Positions 9,479-18,499 of a stretch of 64,000 nt of DNA are shown one piece after another. The first letter of the stretch is position 1. Each line of letters starts with the position of its first letter. The stretch comes from Xanthobacteraceae bacterium (GTDB lineage: Bacteria; Pseudomonadota; Alphaproteobacteria; Rhizobiales; Xanthobacteraceae). Below the pieces are notes generated by a model. It worked only from the letters and a program-made list of their open reading frames with translations, was not told where the DNA came from and ran no database searches. The DNA lies in NCBI GenBank assembly GCA_031291475.1, contig JARLIY010000132.1, positions 357,478 to 421,477 of the forward strand, written 5' to 3'. Made by a program: the position numbers and the translations under genes.

Positions 9479-11068
9479 CTACGACTCCAATTCGCGCAAT
9501 TTGAACCGCTGAATCTTTCCGGTCGCCGTGCGCGGCAAATCGGGGCGGATGTCGATCCAGCGCGGATATTTCCACGGGCCGGCGCAGGTTTTCACGTGCA
9601 CCCGCAAAGTTTCGAGCAAGCCGTCGTCGAGCGCATAGCCGTCGCGCAGCACGATGAAGGCCTTCGGCTTGATCAGGCCGTCGGCGTCTTCCTTGCCGAT
9701 GACGGCGGCTTCGAGCACCGCTTCGTGCGAAGCGAGCGCCGCCTCGACCTCGAACGGCGACACCCACATGCCGCTGACCTTGAACATGTCGTCGGTGCGC
9801 CCGCAATAATGGTAATAGCCGTCCGCGTCGCGGAAAAATTTGTCGCCGGTATAGGTCCATTCGCCGACAAAGGTGCGGCGGCTTTTTCCGCGCTGGTTCC
9901 AATAGCCCTCGCCGGCGGTCGGCCCGCGCACGATGAGTTCGCCGATCTCGCCGTCGGCAGCTTCGTGGGCCTCCTCGTCGACGATTTTGAGCTCGTAGCC
10001 GGGCACCGCCTTGCCGGTGGTGCCGAAACGCACCGCGCCGGGCTGATTGGAGAGAAAAGTCTGGAACATCTCGGTCGAGCCGATGCCGTCGAGTACATCG
10101 ACACCCGCCAGGGCGCGCCAGCGCTCGCCGAGATGTGCCGGCAGGGCTTCGCCGGCGGAGATAGCCAGCCGCAGACGGTCGGAGCCGGCGCCGCGGTTCA
10201 TGTCCCGATGCGCCAAGAGCGACGCATAGAGCGTCGGCACGCCGAAGAAGAGCGTCGGCCGGTGCTGGCGCATGATCTCGAACACCGCCTCGGGCGTCGG
10301 CCGCCGCGGCAGCAGCAGGGTGGTCGCTCCGACCGACATCGGGAACGCCATGGCGTTACCCATGCCGTAAGAGAAGAACAGCTTTGCCGCCGAGAACACG
10401 ACGTCATCCTCGCGCACGCCGAGGACGCGTTGCCCCATCAGCCGCGCCGCGGCCATCAGCGTGGTGTGGATGTGCTTGACGCCCTTGGGCTCGCCGGTCG
10501 AGCCGGACGTGTACATCCAGAACGCAACCTCATCGGACAGCGTCGGCGCCTTGAACACAGTTGACGATCCGCGCGCCGCGAGATCGCTGAAATCGCGCAC
10601 GTCGCGGCCGCTGTCGGCGAACGCGGCCTGCTCGTCGGCGCCGGCGTTGACCAGGATCACGGTGCGCAGCCGCGGCAGGCGATCGAGAATTGGCAGAAGC
10701 GCTTTGGCGAGCGGGACCGCCGCGACGATGGCCGAGGCGCGGCTGTCACCGAGGATGTAGGCGTATTGGTCGGCGGTGAGCAGCGTATTGAGCGGCAGCA
10801 CCACGATACCGGCGCGCACACCGCCCCAGAACGCGACCGGAAAATCCACGGTGTCGTACAGCAGCAGCGCGAGCCGCTCTTCCGGGCGCAGCCCGAGATC
10901 GCGGAGCGCCGCGGCAAACCGGCAGCTGCGCGCTTGCAGCTCGCCGTAAGTGAGCGAACGATCCGCATCGATGAAGGCGATTTTTTCGCCGAGGCCGCGC
11001 GCCACCGGCGTATCGACGAAATCCGTAACCGCGTTATAGGGCTTGCGCTGCAGCAGGTCGTCCAGCAT
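9479..11068 (-). CDS. Benzoate-CoA / 4-hydroxybenzoate-CoA ligase family protein
   Basis: 529 aa AMP-forming ligase (YTSGSTGEPKGVKH, TYTGDKFFRDADGYYHYCGRTDDMFKVSGMWVSPFEVE); convergent with the hcr-like genes. Confidence 0.88.
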   Translation of the reverse strand: MLDDLLQRKPYNAVTDFVDTPVARGLGEKIAFIDADRSLTYGELQARSCRFAAALRDLGLRPEERLALLLYDTVDFPVAFWGGVRAGIVVLPLNTLLTADQYAYILGDSRASAIVAAVPLAKALLPILDRLPRLRTVILVNAGADEQAAFADSGRDVRDFSDLAARGSSTVFKAPTLSDEVAFWMYTSGSTGEPKGVKHIHTTLMAAARLMGQRVLGVREDDVVFSAAKLFFSYGMGNAMAFPMSVGATTLLLPRRPTPEAVFEIMRQHRPTLFFGVPTLYASLLAHRDMNRGAGSDRLRLAISAGEALPAHLGERWRALAGVDVLDGIGSTEMFQTFLSNQPGAVRFGTTGKAVPGYELKIVDEEAHEAADGEIGELIVRGPTAGEGYWNQRGKSRRTFVGEWTYTGDKFFRDADGYYHYCGRTDDMFKVSGMWVSPFEVEAALASHEAVLEAAVIGKEDADGLIKPKAFIVLRDGYALDDGLLETLRVHVKTCAGPWKYPRWIDIRPDLPRTATGKIQRFKLRELES

Positions 11069-11273
11069 GGAGCTGCTTCCCCCTCGTCCCCGCTCCTTGA
11101 TTTGCCGCGTTCACCCGCGGCCCGGAGTGGCCCCCGATCGTTGGGCGCATGATAAGCGTTCGCCGCGCGCGGACAAACTGGCGCGCTGACAAAAGCGCGA
11201 ACGCCGCCGGTTTCGTCCCGGCGGTCGCCCGCATTATCCCGGTGCGCAAGCGCCGTGGCGGTGCCGAAAGGCG

Positions 11274-12176
11274 TTACGCGCGACGCGTCGGGAAGAGGGA
11301 GGCTGGAAAATCCGCGGCATACCGGCGGCCGCGGTCAGGCGGCCGGTCATCCGGATGCGGTGCAAGATCAGGCTCGACCGCCTTGCGATAGAGATGCCAG
11401 GTCGCATGGCCGAGCACCGGCATCACCACGGTCAGGCCGAGGAAGAATGGCAGCGAGCCGATCACCAGCAACGCGGCGACGATGAAGCCCCACAATGCCA
11501 TCGTCAGCGGATTGGCGGCGACTACGCGGATCGAAGTGAAAAGTGCGACCGCCGCGCCAACGTCACGATCGAGCAACAGCGGAAAGGAAACGGCGCCGAT
11601 CGTCAGCGCCACTACGGCGAACAGGAAGCCGACGCCGGTGCCGACAACAATCAGCGTCCATCCGGCGGATGTGGTGAATACATCGTTGGCGAATTCGCCG
11701 ATCGAGGCCGGCGCCGCATAGCCGAAGGCTGCGGTGTAGATCTCTTGAGCGACCGCGAGCCAAATCAGAAAGATCGCCATGAGCAGCAGTCCCAGCGCGA
11801 GGATCGCGCCGAACGAAGGCGAGTACAGCACGTCGAAGGCATGACTGGACGAGGTGTCGAGCCCGGCTTCCCGTCGGCGGCTCAGTTCGTAGAGCCCGAT
11901 TGCCGCAAACGGTCCGATGAGGGCGAAGCCGGCGGCGAGCGGAAACGCAAGCGGCAACATGGAATAGCCCGAGGCGAGCGATATGAGCCACAGGCCAAGC
12001 AACGGATAAATGATGCACAAAAACACGGCGTGGCTTGGCATCGCGGCAAAATCGTCGAACCCGAGCGCGAGCGCCTGAAACAAGTCGGCTGGTCCTACGC
12101 GACGGATCGTTGGGCTTACCGGATGCGAGCTTGCGCCGACCAGAAGATGTGAAAGAGCCATGGATGCCTCCCTCAA
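11274..12176 (-). CDS. DUF2189-type integral membrane protein
   Basis: 300 aa multi-helix protein; GPADLFQALALGFDDFAAMPSHAVFLCIIYPLLG and C-terminal LGHATWHLYRKAVEP. Confidence 0.75.
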   Translation of the reverse strand: MREASMALSHLLVGASSHPVSPTIRRVGPADLFQALALGFDDFAAMPSHAVFLCIIYPLLGLWLISLASGYSMLPLAFPLAAGFALIGPFAAIGLYELSRRREAGLDTSSSHAFDVLYSPSFGAILALGLLLMAIFLIWLAVAQEIYTAAFGYAAPASIGEFANDVFTTSAGWTLIVVGTGVGFLFAVVALTIGAVSFPLLLDRDVGAAVALFTSIRVVAANPLTMALWGFIVAALLVIGSLPFFLGLTVVMPVLGHATWHLYRKAVEPDLAPHPDDRPPDRGRRYAADFPASLFPTRRA

Positions 12177-12332
12177 CGTATGTTCAATCGGACCGCGGGC
12201 CGCGCACCTATGACGGAGGCCGCGAAGTTTCCACCCGCAGCATCATGACAAAGTCGCGGCCTTAAGGCCACAAACAAGCATTGCCGCAGCCGGGCGATCT
12301 CTTCACAAGACAGTGTCTACCACTCGAGTTTT

Positions 12333-12554
12333 TCAGTTGTGCGCTGCAACGAGGCTTTCATGCAACCCGGCGTAATCGTAGTAGCCCGGATAATACGGCC
12401 CTGGCCCGTCATAATAGTAAGGACCCGGCGCGCCGACGCCGATGCCAACGCCGCCCGGCCCAGCATAGACGCCAATCTGAGCCATGGCCGGCACCGCGGT
12501 GGCGGTGAAAAGCGTGCCCGCGGCAACAAGCCCAATTGCGAGTTTCTTCATCAT
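12333..12554 (-). CDS. Small secreted Gly/Tyr/Pro-rich protein
   Basis: MMKKLAIGLVAAGTLFTATAVPAMA signal peptide followed by GVYAGPGGVGIGVGAPGPYYYDGPGPYYPGYYDYAG. Confidence 0.6.
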   Translation of the reverse strand: MMKKLAIGLVAAGTLFTATAVPAMAQIGVYAGPGGVGIGVGAPGPYYYDGPGPYYPGYYDYAGLHESLVAAHN

Positions 12555-12692
12555 TAGCCTCCATCGCGGGCTCGTTAAGTTCACCCACTTAGTGGAAAAC
12601 GCGAAGGGGAAGAATGTTGTTCCGATTTTTGCGACAAGGTTCCGTTTCAAGAATGTGATGGAACAAGAACACGCATGCCGGCGGTTCCGCGC

Positions 12693-12723
12693 AAAAAAAG
12701 AGCGCCGGAAATTCCGGCACTCT
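12693..12723 (-). terminator. Rho-independent terminator for the PiT gene
   Basis: Minus strand GAGTGCCGGAATTTCCGGCGCTC hairpin followed by TTTTTTT, downstream of the pit stop. Confidence 0.85.
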
Positions 12724-12761
12724 TGTGAGGAGGTGCAGCAGTCTGCGTTATTTCATGCGCT

Positions 12762-14381
12762 TTAGAAGATTGCCGAGAATGCCCAGTACAGCGTGCCGGA
12801 AATGACCATGGCTGCCGGCAGCGTCAGCACCCACGCCAGCGCGATATTGCGGATGGTCGAGAGCTGCAGTCCGGAGCCGTTCGCCGCCATGGTGCCAGCG
12901 ATACCTGACGATAGCACGTGCGTTGTCGATACCGGTAATCCGTAAATGTCCGCGGCGGCGATCGTCGCGGCGGCGGTGATCTCGGCGCAGGCGCCTTGCG
13001 CATAGGTCAAATGCGTCTTGCCGATTTTCTCGCCGACGGTGACGACGATGCGTTTCCAGCCGATCATCGTTCCGAGGCCGAGCGCGATCGCCACCGATAT
13101 TTTGACCCAGGTCGGGATGAACTTGGTCGCCGCATCCAGCGAAAGCTTGTACGAATTCAGCGTTCTCACTTGGTCCGGGGTGAGGTCGCTCTCCTTGTCT
13201 TTCATGAGGAAGCGGATCGCTTCCGAGGCGAGATACATGTCGTTGCGGGCGTTGCCAACACTATCGACCGGCATTCTGGCAAGCGAGCCGTATTTGGTGA
13301 CTTGGTCGGAAATATCGCGCACCAGCACGGCCAACGAGGGATAAGTGCCCTCATTGATGCTGTGGCTGGCGACATAGGCGGTTACAGCCGGACGCGGATT
13401 GCCGAGCACGCTAAAGCCCGACGCCTTTTGCTCGATCACGGTGCTCGCGGCCTGCGACCGCGTCGCGAAAATTTGCAACTGGTTGTCGGGCAAGGCGCGG
13501 TTGAGCGCATAGGCGGTCGGCACGGTTCCGATCAGGATGAGCATGATCAGGCCCATGCCCTTCTGGCCGTCGTTGGAACCGTGGAAGAAGCTCACCAGGG
13601 TGCAGGTCAGGATCAGGATGCCGCGAATCCACCAGGGCGGCGGCTGATCGCCTTTCGGCTCGGCATAAAGCGCCGGAATGCGGATGATGGACCGCAGCAG
13701 CAGCAACAAGGCCGCGGCCAGCGCGAAACCGAACAGCGGCGAAAGCAGCAACGCTTCGCCCACTTCCTTGGCTTTCGCCCAATCGACCCCCGACGTGCCG
13801 CTGCGGCCGTGTAGCAGCGCGTTAGCGATGCCGACACCAATGATCGAGCCGATCAGGGTGTGCGAGCTGGAAGCCGGCAGGCCGAAGGCCCAGGTTCCGA
13901 GATTCCAGAAGATGGCCGCGATCAAGAGGGCGAAGACCATGGCGAAGCCGGCGTGGCTGCCGACTTGCAGGATCAGTTCGACAGGAAGCAGCGAGATGAT
14001 GCCGAAGGCGACGGCGCCAGAGGAGGTCAAAACCCCCGCCAGATTGAACAGGCCCGACCAAACCACGGCAAAGTTCGCCGGCAGCGCACGCGTATAGATC
14101 ACGGTCGCCACGGCGTTGGCGGTATCGTGAAAACCGTTGACGAACTCGAAGCCGAGCGCAATCAGCAGCGCGACAAAGAGAAGGAAAAACGGCGCGTAAC
14201 TCGTAACTTTGGCGCCGGTGGCGTCGATGTCGGTGTAGATGCTGTAGGCGACGAATAACAGGACGGCCGCGATAACGCCCCCGAAGATAATGCCGGTCAG
14301 TGGATTAATGGCGCCGCTAAGGTCCGGACCCTTACGGGCTGCGGGTTCTATAGAGCCGGGTAATATGGCGGCTTCACTCAT
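12762..14381 (-). CDS. pit: PiT-family inorganic phosphate transporter
   Basis: 539 aa; GFEFVNGFHDTANAVATVIYTRALP and C-terminal GLPVSTTHVLSSGIAGTMAANG typical of PiT carriers. Confidence 0.93.
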   Translation of the reverse strand: MSEAAILPGSIEPAARKGPDLSGAINPLTGIIFGGVIAAVLLFVAYSIYTDIDATGAKVTSYAPFFLLFVALLIALGFEFVNGFHDTANAVATVIYTRALPANFAVVWSGLFNLAGVLTSSGAVAFGIISLLPVELILQVGSHAGFAMVFALLIAAIFWNLGTWAFGLPASSSHTLIGSIIGVGIANALLHGRSGTSGVDWAKAKEVGEALLLSPLFGFALAAALLLLLRSIIRIPALYAEPKGDQPPPWWIRGILILTCTLVSFFHGSNDGQKGMGLIMLILIGTVPTAYALNRALPDNQLQIFATRSQAASTVIEQKASGFSVLGNPRPAVTAYVASHSINEGTYPSLAVLVRDISDQVTKYGSLARMPVDSVGNARNDMYLASEAIRFLMKDKESDLTPDQVRTLNSYKLSLDAATKFIPTWVKISVAIALGLGTMIGWKRIVVTVGEKIGKTHLTYAQGACAEITAAATIAAADIYGLPVSTTHVLSSGIAGTMAANGSGLQLSTIRNIALAWVLTLPAAMVISGTLYWAFSAIF

Positions 14382-14428
14382 GGAGGGCCGTCATTTGCTC
14401 GAAAGGGCCCCAACTTTGCGCGGGCTAT

Positions 14429-14446
14429 GTGACAGGTAGATGAAAG
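14429..14446 (-). promoter_or_regulatory. PHO-box-like (PhoB) site upstream of pit
   Basis: Minus strand CTTTCAT-CTAC-CTGTCAC; one mismatch to CTGTCAT-N4-CTGTCAC, 48 bp upstream of the pit start. Confidence 0.7.
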
Positions 14447-14447
14447 G

Positions 14448-16292
14448 TTAACGGCTCAATTCGTGAAACCGCGCGGTGGTGAGGTCGACGACCTCGACGA
14501 TGTCGTCTTCGCCGATCGGCAAGACGAGCAATCTGACGAATGTGCCTTTATTGGCATTATCGGCGCGATACTCAAATCCGAGCTGCTTGAGCATTTTGAC
14601 AACCGCTTGGTTGCGCTCAGTCTTTTGGTAGTTGACCGCGATGGTGCCGCCCGGGCGATCGGCGCTCAACTCCCGCGACAGCCAGGCAAAAAACGCCTGC
14701 TCGACCCGCTTGCGCTGGACCCGGCAGCTCATCATGAACGACTGCAGCCGCGCCAATTGGTGATCGACGACGCACATTCCGATGATGCCGTAGTCGCCAA
14801 AACGGTCTTCGCAGCGCAGCACGTAGGCTCGGTACTTCGAAGACGGCATCATCAGCGCCTGGATATCGTCGCGGGAATACTTGGTCCCAGACACATTGAG
14901 CTGATTGGTGCGCTGCGAAAGTTCATAGGCCCGCTCCGCTTGGCTCCCGGAGAGGTCGGAAATTTCCAGGCGGATTCGGCATTGGCGCAGGAACGTCAGG
15001 TAGTCGGCGCCCGAACCGGCAAAGCTTGCGTGGCGACGTTCCTCGGTCCGGTACATGGCGCGCCGCTTGGCGCTTTCCGGGGTTGCCGGCACGTCGAATA
15101 GCGGGCTTGTCAGCAAAGTCGGGATATCGCTCGCCGGCAGCACGGTCACTTCGGAGAGCGTCTCGCCGACCTCGCCGCGCTCGAACGGCTGATCGTCGAT
15201 GAAGACGAACGTATCCAACCCGATGTCGAGCAGCTCGGCGATGCGCTTGATCGAGACGCTTTTGGGATCCCACCCGATCTGAGGAAACAGAAAATAATCG
15301 CGAATTTTTAACGCCTCCAGCGCCGCGAGCGTGGCGTCGGGATCGTTTTTGGTGGCGATCGACTGAAGGATACCCCGCCGGTCGAGTTCGACAATGGTAG
15401 CCAGGACGACCGGGTCGATGGTCAGGGACTCGTGGCCGTCTTCGGCAAGCGTGCCGCGCCAGAGCGTATCGTCGAGGTCCCACACGACGCATTTGGCGGT
15501 GCGCGTTTTGCGCGCGGACTTCGCATTGCCGGCAAGCGGCGTCTTGCCGCTCTTGTCTGCGACACGCTGAGGCGTGAAGCGAGCAAAATCGATCAATCCG
15601 AAAGTGATCTCGCGATCGATCGCGTCGCCGACGGGTTCGATTTGAATGAGAAACGGTTTGCGCAGATCGACCAGCGCGGCGATCTCGGCGTATGGCAACT
15701 CAAAACGGTTGTAGCCGACTTGCAGATCGAAGCCCGACTGCAGCAGTCCATTCTCGCTGGCGTCGACGAAAGTGACCGTCAGAGGCAGCGGCGGACCCGA
15801 TTCAAGCCACGCTTCAACGACAAATCCGTCGATGCGCTCCGGGCGCGAAGCGCTTAAGGGGGTGGCTTTCCACCGATTCCAATGTCTGGCGAATCGGGCG
15901 TAGATCGCGCGCGAAGGCGCAATCGTGTTGATCAGCGAGGAAGCAAAACGGTCCAGACGTTCGCGAAAACGTGCGGCTCGCACCGGAAGGAGCTGGACGG
16001 AGCCCGTCCCTTCCAGCTTGGGCCACTTGCGGAATTTAATCCGGCCGAGCGCGACGGCGCCGACTGCCGCCTGTTCGATGCCGTTGGCAAAGCGACGGCA
16101 ATGACCATCCCGGCGCGGCGTGTAAAATGCGCACGACGTATAACAGCTGGGATAAGCGCATTCCGAGCAGTGCTCGCCCCAGACGATCAGGCTTCGCGCC
16201 TCGATCCTGCTCGCCAATTCATCGAACTTCGCCAGTACGTCCGGTGGCAGCAGGATGGTGGCGCGGGTCGTGCTGTCGATGGTCTCGTACAT
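14448..16292 (-). CDS. HAD-IIIC / FkbH-like protein with N-terminal Cys-rich motif
   Basis: 614 aa; KCVVWDLDDTLWRGTLAEDG and FIDDQPFERGEV (HAD-IIIC/FkbH signatures), N-terminal HCSECAYPSCYTSCAFYTPRRDGHCRRF. Confidence 0.85.
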   Translation of the reverse strand: MYETIDSTTRATILLPPDVLAKFDELASRIEARSLIVWGEHCSECAYPSCYTSCAFYTPRRDGHCRRFANGIEQAAVGAVALGRIKFRKWPKLEGTGSVQLLPVRAARFRERLDRFASSLINTIAPSRAIYARFARHWNRWKATPLSASRPERIDGFVVEAWLESGPPLPLTVTFVDASENGLLQSGFDLQVGYNRFELPYAEIAALVDLRKPFLIQIEPVGDAIDREITFGLIDFARFTPQRVADKSGKTPLAGNAKSARKTRTAKCVVWDLDDTLWRGTLAEDGHESLTIDPVVLATIVELDRRGILQSIATKNDPDATLAALEALKIRDYFLFPQIGWDPKSVSIKRIAELLDIGLDTFVFIDDQPFERGEVGETLSEVTVLPASDIPTLLTSPLFDVPATPESAKRRAMYRTEERRHASFAGSGADYLTFLRQCRIRLEISDLSGSQAERAYELSQRTNQLNVSGTKYSRDDIQALMMPSSKYRAYVLRCEDRFGDYGIIGMCVVDHQLARLQSFMMSCRVQRKRVEQAFFAWLSRELSADRPGGTIAVNYQKTERNQAVVKMLKQLGFEYRADNANKGTFVRLLVLPIGEDDIVEVVDLTTARFHELSR

Positions 16293-16442
16293 TGTCTTGT
16301 TCGCGCTCGCTCGCCGGGGCCATGTATAAGGCGGACCCGGTGGCAGGGGTCCTACTAGTTATCGTTAACGCTACCGCGGCAGGCAGCGGCGGCCTTAACC
16401 GCAACGGCCAAATCCTGTCCGTTAACGATCAAAGATCGCTTA

Positions 16443-17366
16443 ATGAAACTCCGATATAAGCATCGCCGTCCCGGCAGTATCGAGCAGAGCGCCTCGGCAG
16501 AGGGTTGCGATTTGGCTACGTCCGACGACGTCATAGGGGGTTTTGCGCTTCCGCGACCCGAGCATTACGGCCCATTCGGGCTTGCGCGAATGCGCCGCAA
16601 GCTGTCGCGACTTTTGGCGCGAAATATCGCCACGAAAACATTAACGATGCGCAATGCCGCGCCGGTGGTGACGTTCACGTTCGATGATGCGCCGGCGTCC
16701 GCCTGCGAGACCGGAGCGCGGTTGCTCGAACGCCATCAGGCGCGCGGAACCTACTACATTTCCGGCGGAGGATGCGGCCGCGCGAGCCCCGGCGGCCGGC
16801 TGGCGAGCGTCGATCAGCTGCGCGCTCTTTGCGTAGCCGGCCACGAAATCGGTTGCCACACTTTCTCTCACGCCGACGTTGCCGGCATCGGTCACGAGGC
16901 GCTCGCCGCCGAGCTCGAGCGCAATCGCTCGTTCCTGCATGGCCTCGATCGCCGCGTGACCGTTCGCAACTTCGCTTATCCGTACGGCGATCTGTCGTTT
17001 GGCGCCAAGCGTTATCTGCAAGCACGCTTCGATAGCTGCCGCTCTCTCGTCCCCGGCGTGAATTGCGGCGCCGCCGACCTTGGCGCGTTGAAGACCTGCG
17101 AACTGCAGAACGCCTCGATCGACCGTCAAGGCATCGCGAACATCGTCGGCGAAACCGTGCGGCGGAACGGATGGCTTGTCTTCACCAGTCACGACGTGGA
17201 GGAGAGGCCGAGCCGGTTCGGAGTATCGCCCGATCTACTGGAATTCACGCTGCAAAGCGCCCGCAATTTAGGCTGCGAAATCGCGACCATAGGTGATGCG
17301 CTGCGGAGCGTAAGCGGAACCGGCGCCCGATCCGCGGTGCCGTCATTGCGCCATATAGCGGGCTAG
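16443..17366 (+). CDS. Polysaccharide deacetylase family protein (NodB homology)
   Basis: VTFTFDDAPASACETGARLLERHQARGTYYISGG and GCHTFSHADV (TFDD and HxxxH metal motifs). Confidence 0.88.
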   Translation: MKLRYKHRRPGSIEQSASAEGCDLATSDDVIGGFALPRPEHYGPFGLARMRRKLSRLLARNIATKTLTMRNAAPVVTFTFDDAPASACETGARLLERHQARGTYYISGGGCGRASPGGRLASVDQLRALCVAGHEIGCHTFSHADVAGIGHEALAAELERNRSFLHGLDRRVTVRNFAYPYGDLSFGAKRYLQARFDSCRSLVPGVNCGAADLGALKTCELQNASIDRQGIANIVGETVRRNGWLVFTSHDVEERPSRFGVSPDLLEFTLQSARNLGCEIATIGDALRSVSGTGARSAVPSLRHIAG

Positions 17367-18467
17367 CACCGCCCACATCGGCTTTCGATTGAGATCGGCA
17401 TCGAGCGGCAGCGGCCGCAGGGGCGATCCGTCCGCCCGCTTGTAAAATTCACGCAGCCACGTGGAGCGGTCGCTCAAACCCCATGTGGCTATCGACATCG
17501 GCCGCTGCACCGAAAATACGATGTCGAGATATTCATCGAGATGGCGCGCCACGGCGGCATCGCGCTCCCGGTCCGTGCCGCGAATCTTGACGTCGTTGAC
17601 GTCCAGTTCCGTGATCAGCAGCCGGTAGCCGAGCTTGACCACGTCGCGCAGGAAGCTCGTCAGCTCGACATGATCGAGAACTTGACCGGCATCGAGATGC
17701 GATTGCAACGCCAGGCAATCGATCGGCGTGTTTTGATCGCGCAGCTTTTGCAGCAAAGTCAGCAGGGCCTGCCGGCGGCGGCGCGATGTCCTCGTCGCAT
17801 ATTCAATGCCGTACTCGCTCAAGCCCAACGGCACACGCTGATCGGCGGCGCGCGCCAAGCGGAACGACAAATCTATGTAGTTCGGGCCGAGACTGCGGAG
17901 CCACACTGAATTGCGATAGCTGTTTTCGAGATCATCGTCCGGCTCGATCGGCTCGTTGACGACGTCCCAGGCCCAGATTTTACCGCGATATCGCGAAACC
18001 TCGACGGCGATATGGCGCTCCAGCGCGGCCTTGGCCTCTTGCTCGGACGTGAGCTGCGAGACCCATTGCGGGATGGCCGCGTACCAGACCAGCGTATGCC
18101 CATGCACCACCATTTGTTTGCGCGCCGCATAGGCGGCGATGCTGTCGCCCTCGACGAAGTCGAACTGTCCCGGTTGCGGCTCCGTCTGGTTCCATTTCAA
18201 CGCGCTTTCCGGGACAAAGATGTTTGCCTCGGTTGCAAATCTTTCCAGCAGCATGCGATCGTCTTGGACGCTCGGAGCAGCGCCAGCACATCCGTATCTG
18301 ATGCCGGAAACGCGTGAATGCCTGCGCAGCGGCGGCGCCGATTCAAGATTGGGATCGGCCCCGGCGGGGAGCGGCCGTACGATGATCGTAGGCGATCCGA
18401 CCGCAACGCTTGCCAGCCCGAGCAGGGCGGAGCGTCTCGTCAGACAGGGTTGCGGTGTCCGGCTCAC
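17343..18467 (-). CDS. GH10 endo-1,4-beta-xylanase-like glycoside hydrolase
   Basis: 374 aa; WAWDVVNEPI (acid/base Glu) and YRLLITELDVND (nucleophile Glu), VVHGHTLVWYAAIPQWV; RR-containing signal region. Confidence 0.9.
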   Translation of the reverse strand: MSRTPQPCLTRRSALLGLASVAVGSPTIIVRPLPAGADPNLESAPPLRRHSRVSGIRYGCAGAAPSVQDDRMLLERFATEANIFVPESALKWNQTEPQPGQFDFVEGDSIAAYAARKQMVVHGHTLVWYAAIPQWVSQLTSEQEAKAALERHIAVEVSRYRGKIWAWDVVNEPIEPDDDLENSYRNSVWLRSLGPNYIDLSFRLARAADQRVPLGLSEYGIEYATRTSRRRRQALLTLLQKLRDQNTPIDCLALQSHLDAGQVLDHVELTSFLRDVVKLGYRLLITELDVNDVKIRGTDRERDAAVARHLDEYLDIVFSVQRPMSIATWGLSDRSTWLREFYKRADGSPLRPLPLDADLNRKPMWAVLARYMAQ

Positions 18468-18499
18468 GTCATGCCTGTGTGGATGAGAGAGAAAGCGAT

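Noticed and set aside
16360-16445. Several TTAAC half-sites upstream of the first deacetylase gene
   Set aside because: Spacing does not fit TTAA-N7-TTAA; isolated half-sites are too common to call.
16641-17192. 183-aa minus-strand ORF within the deacetylase gene
   Set aside because: No domain; opposite a gene with intact catalytic motifs.
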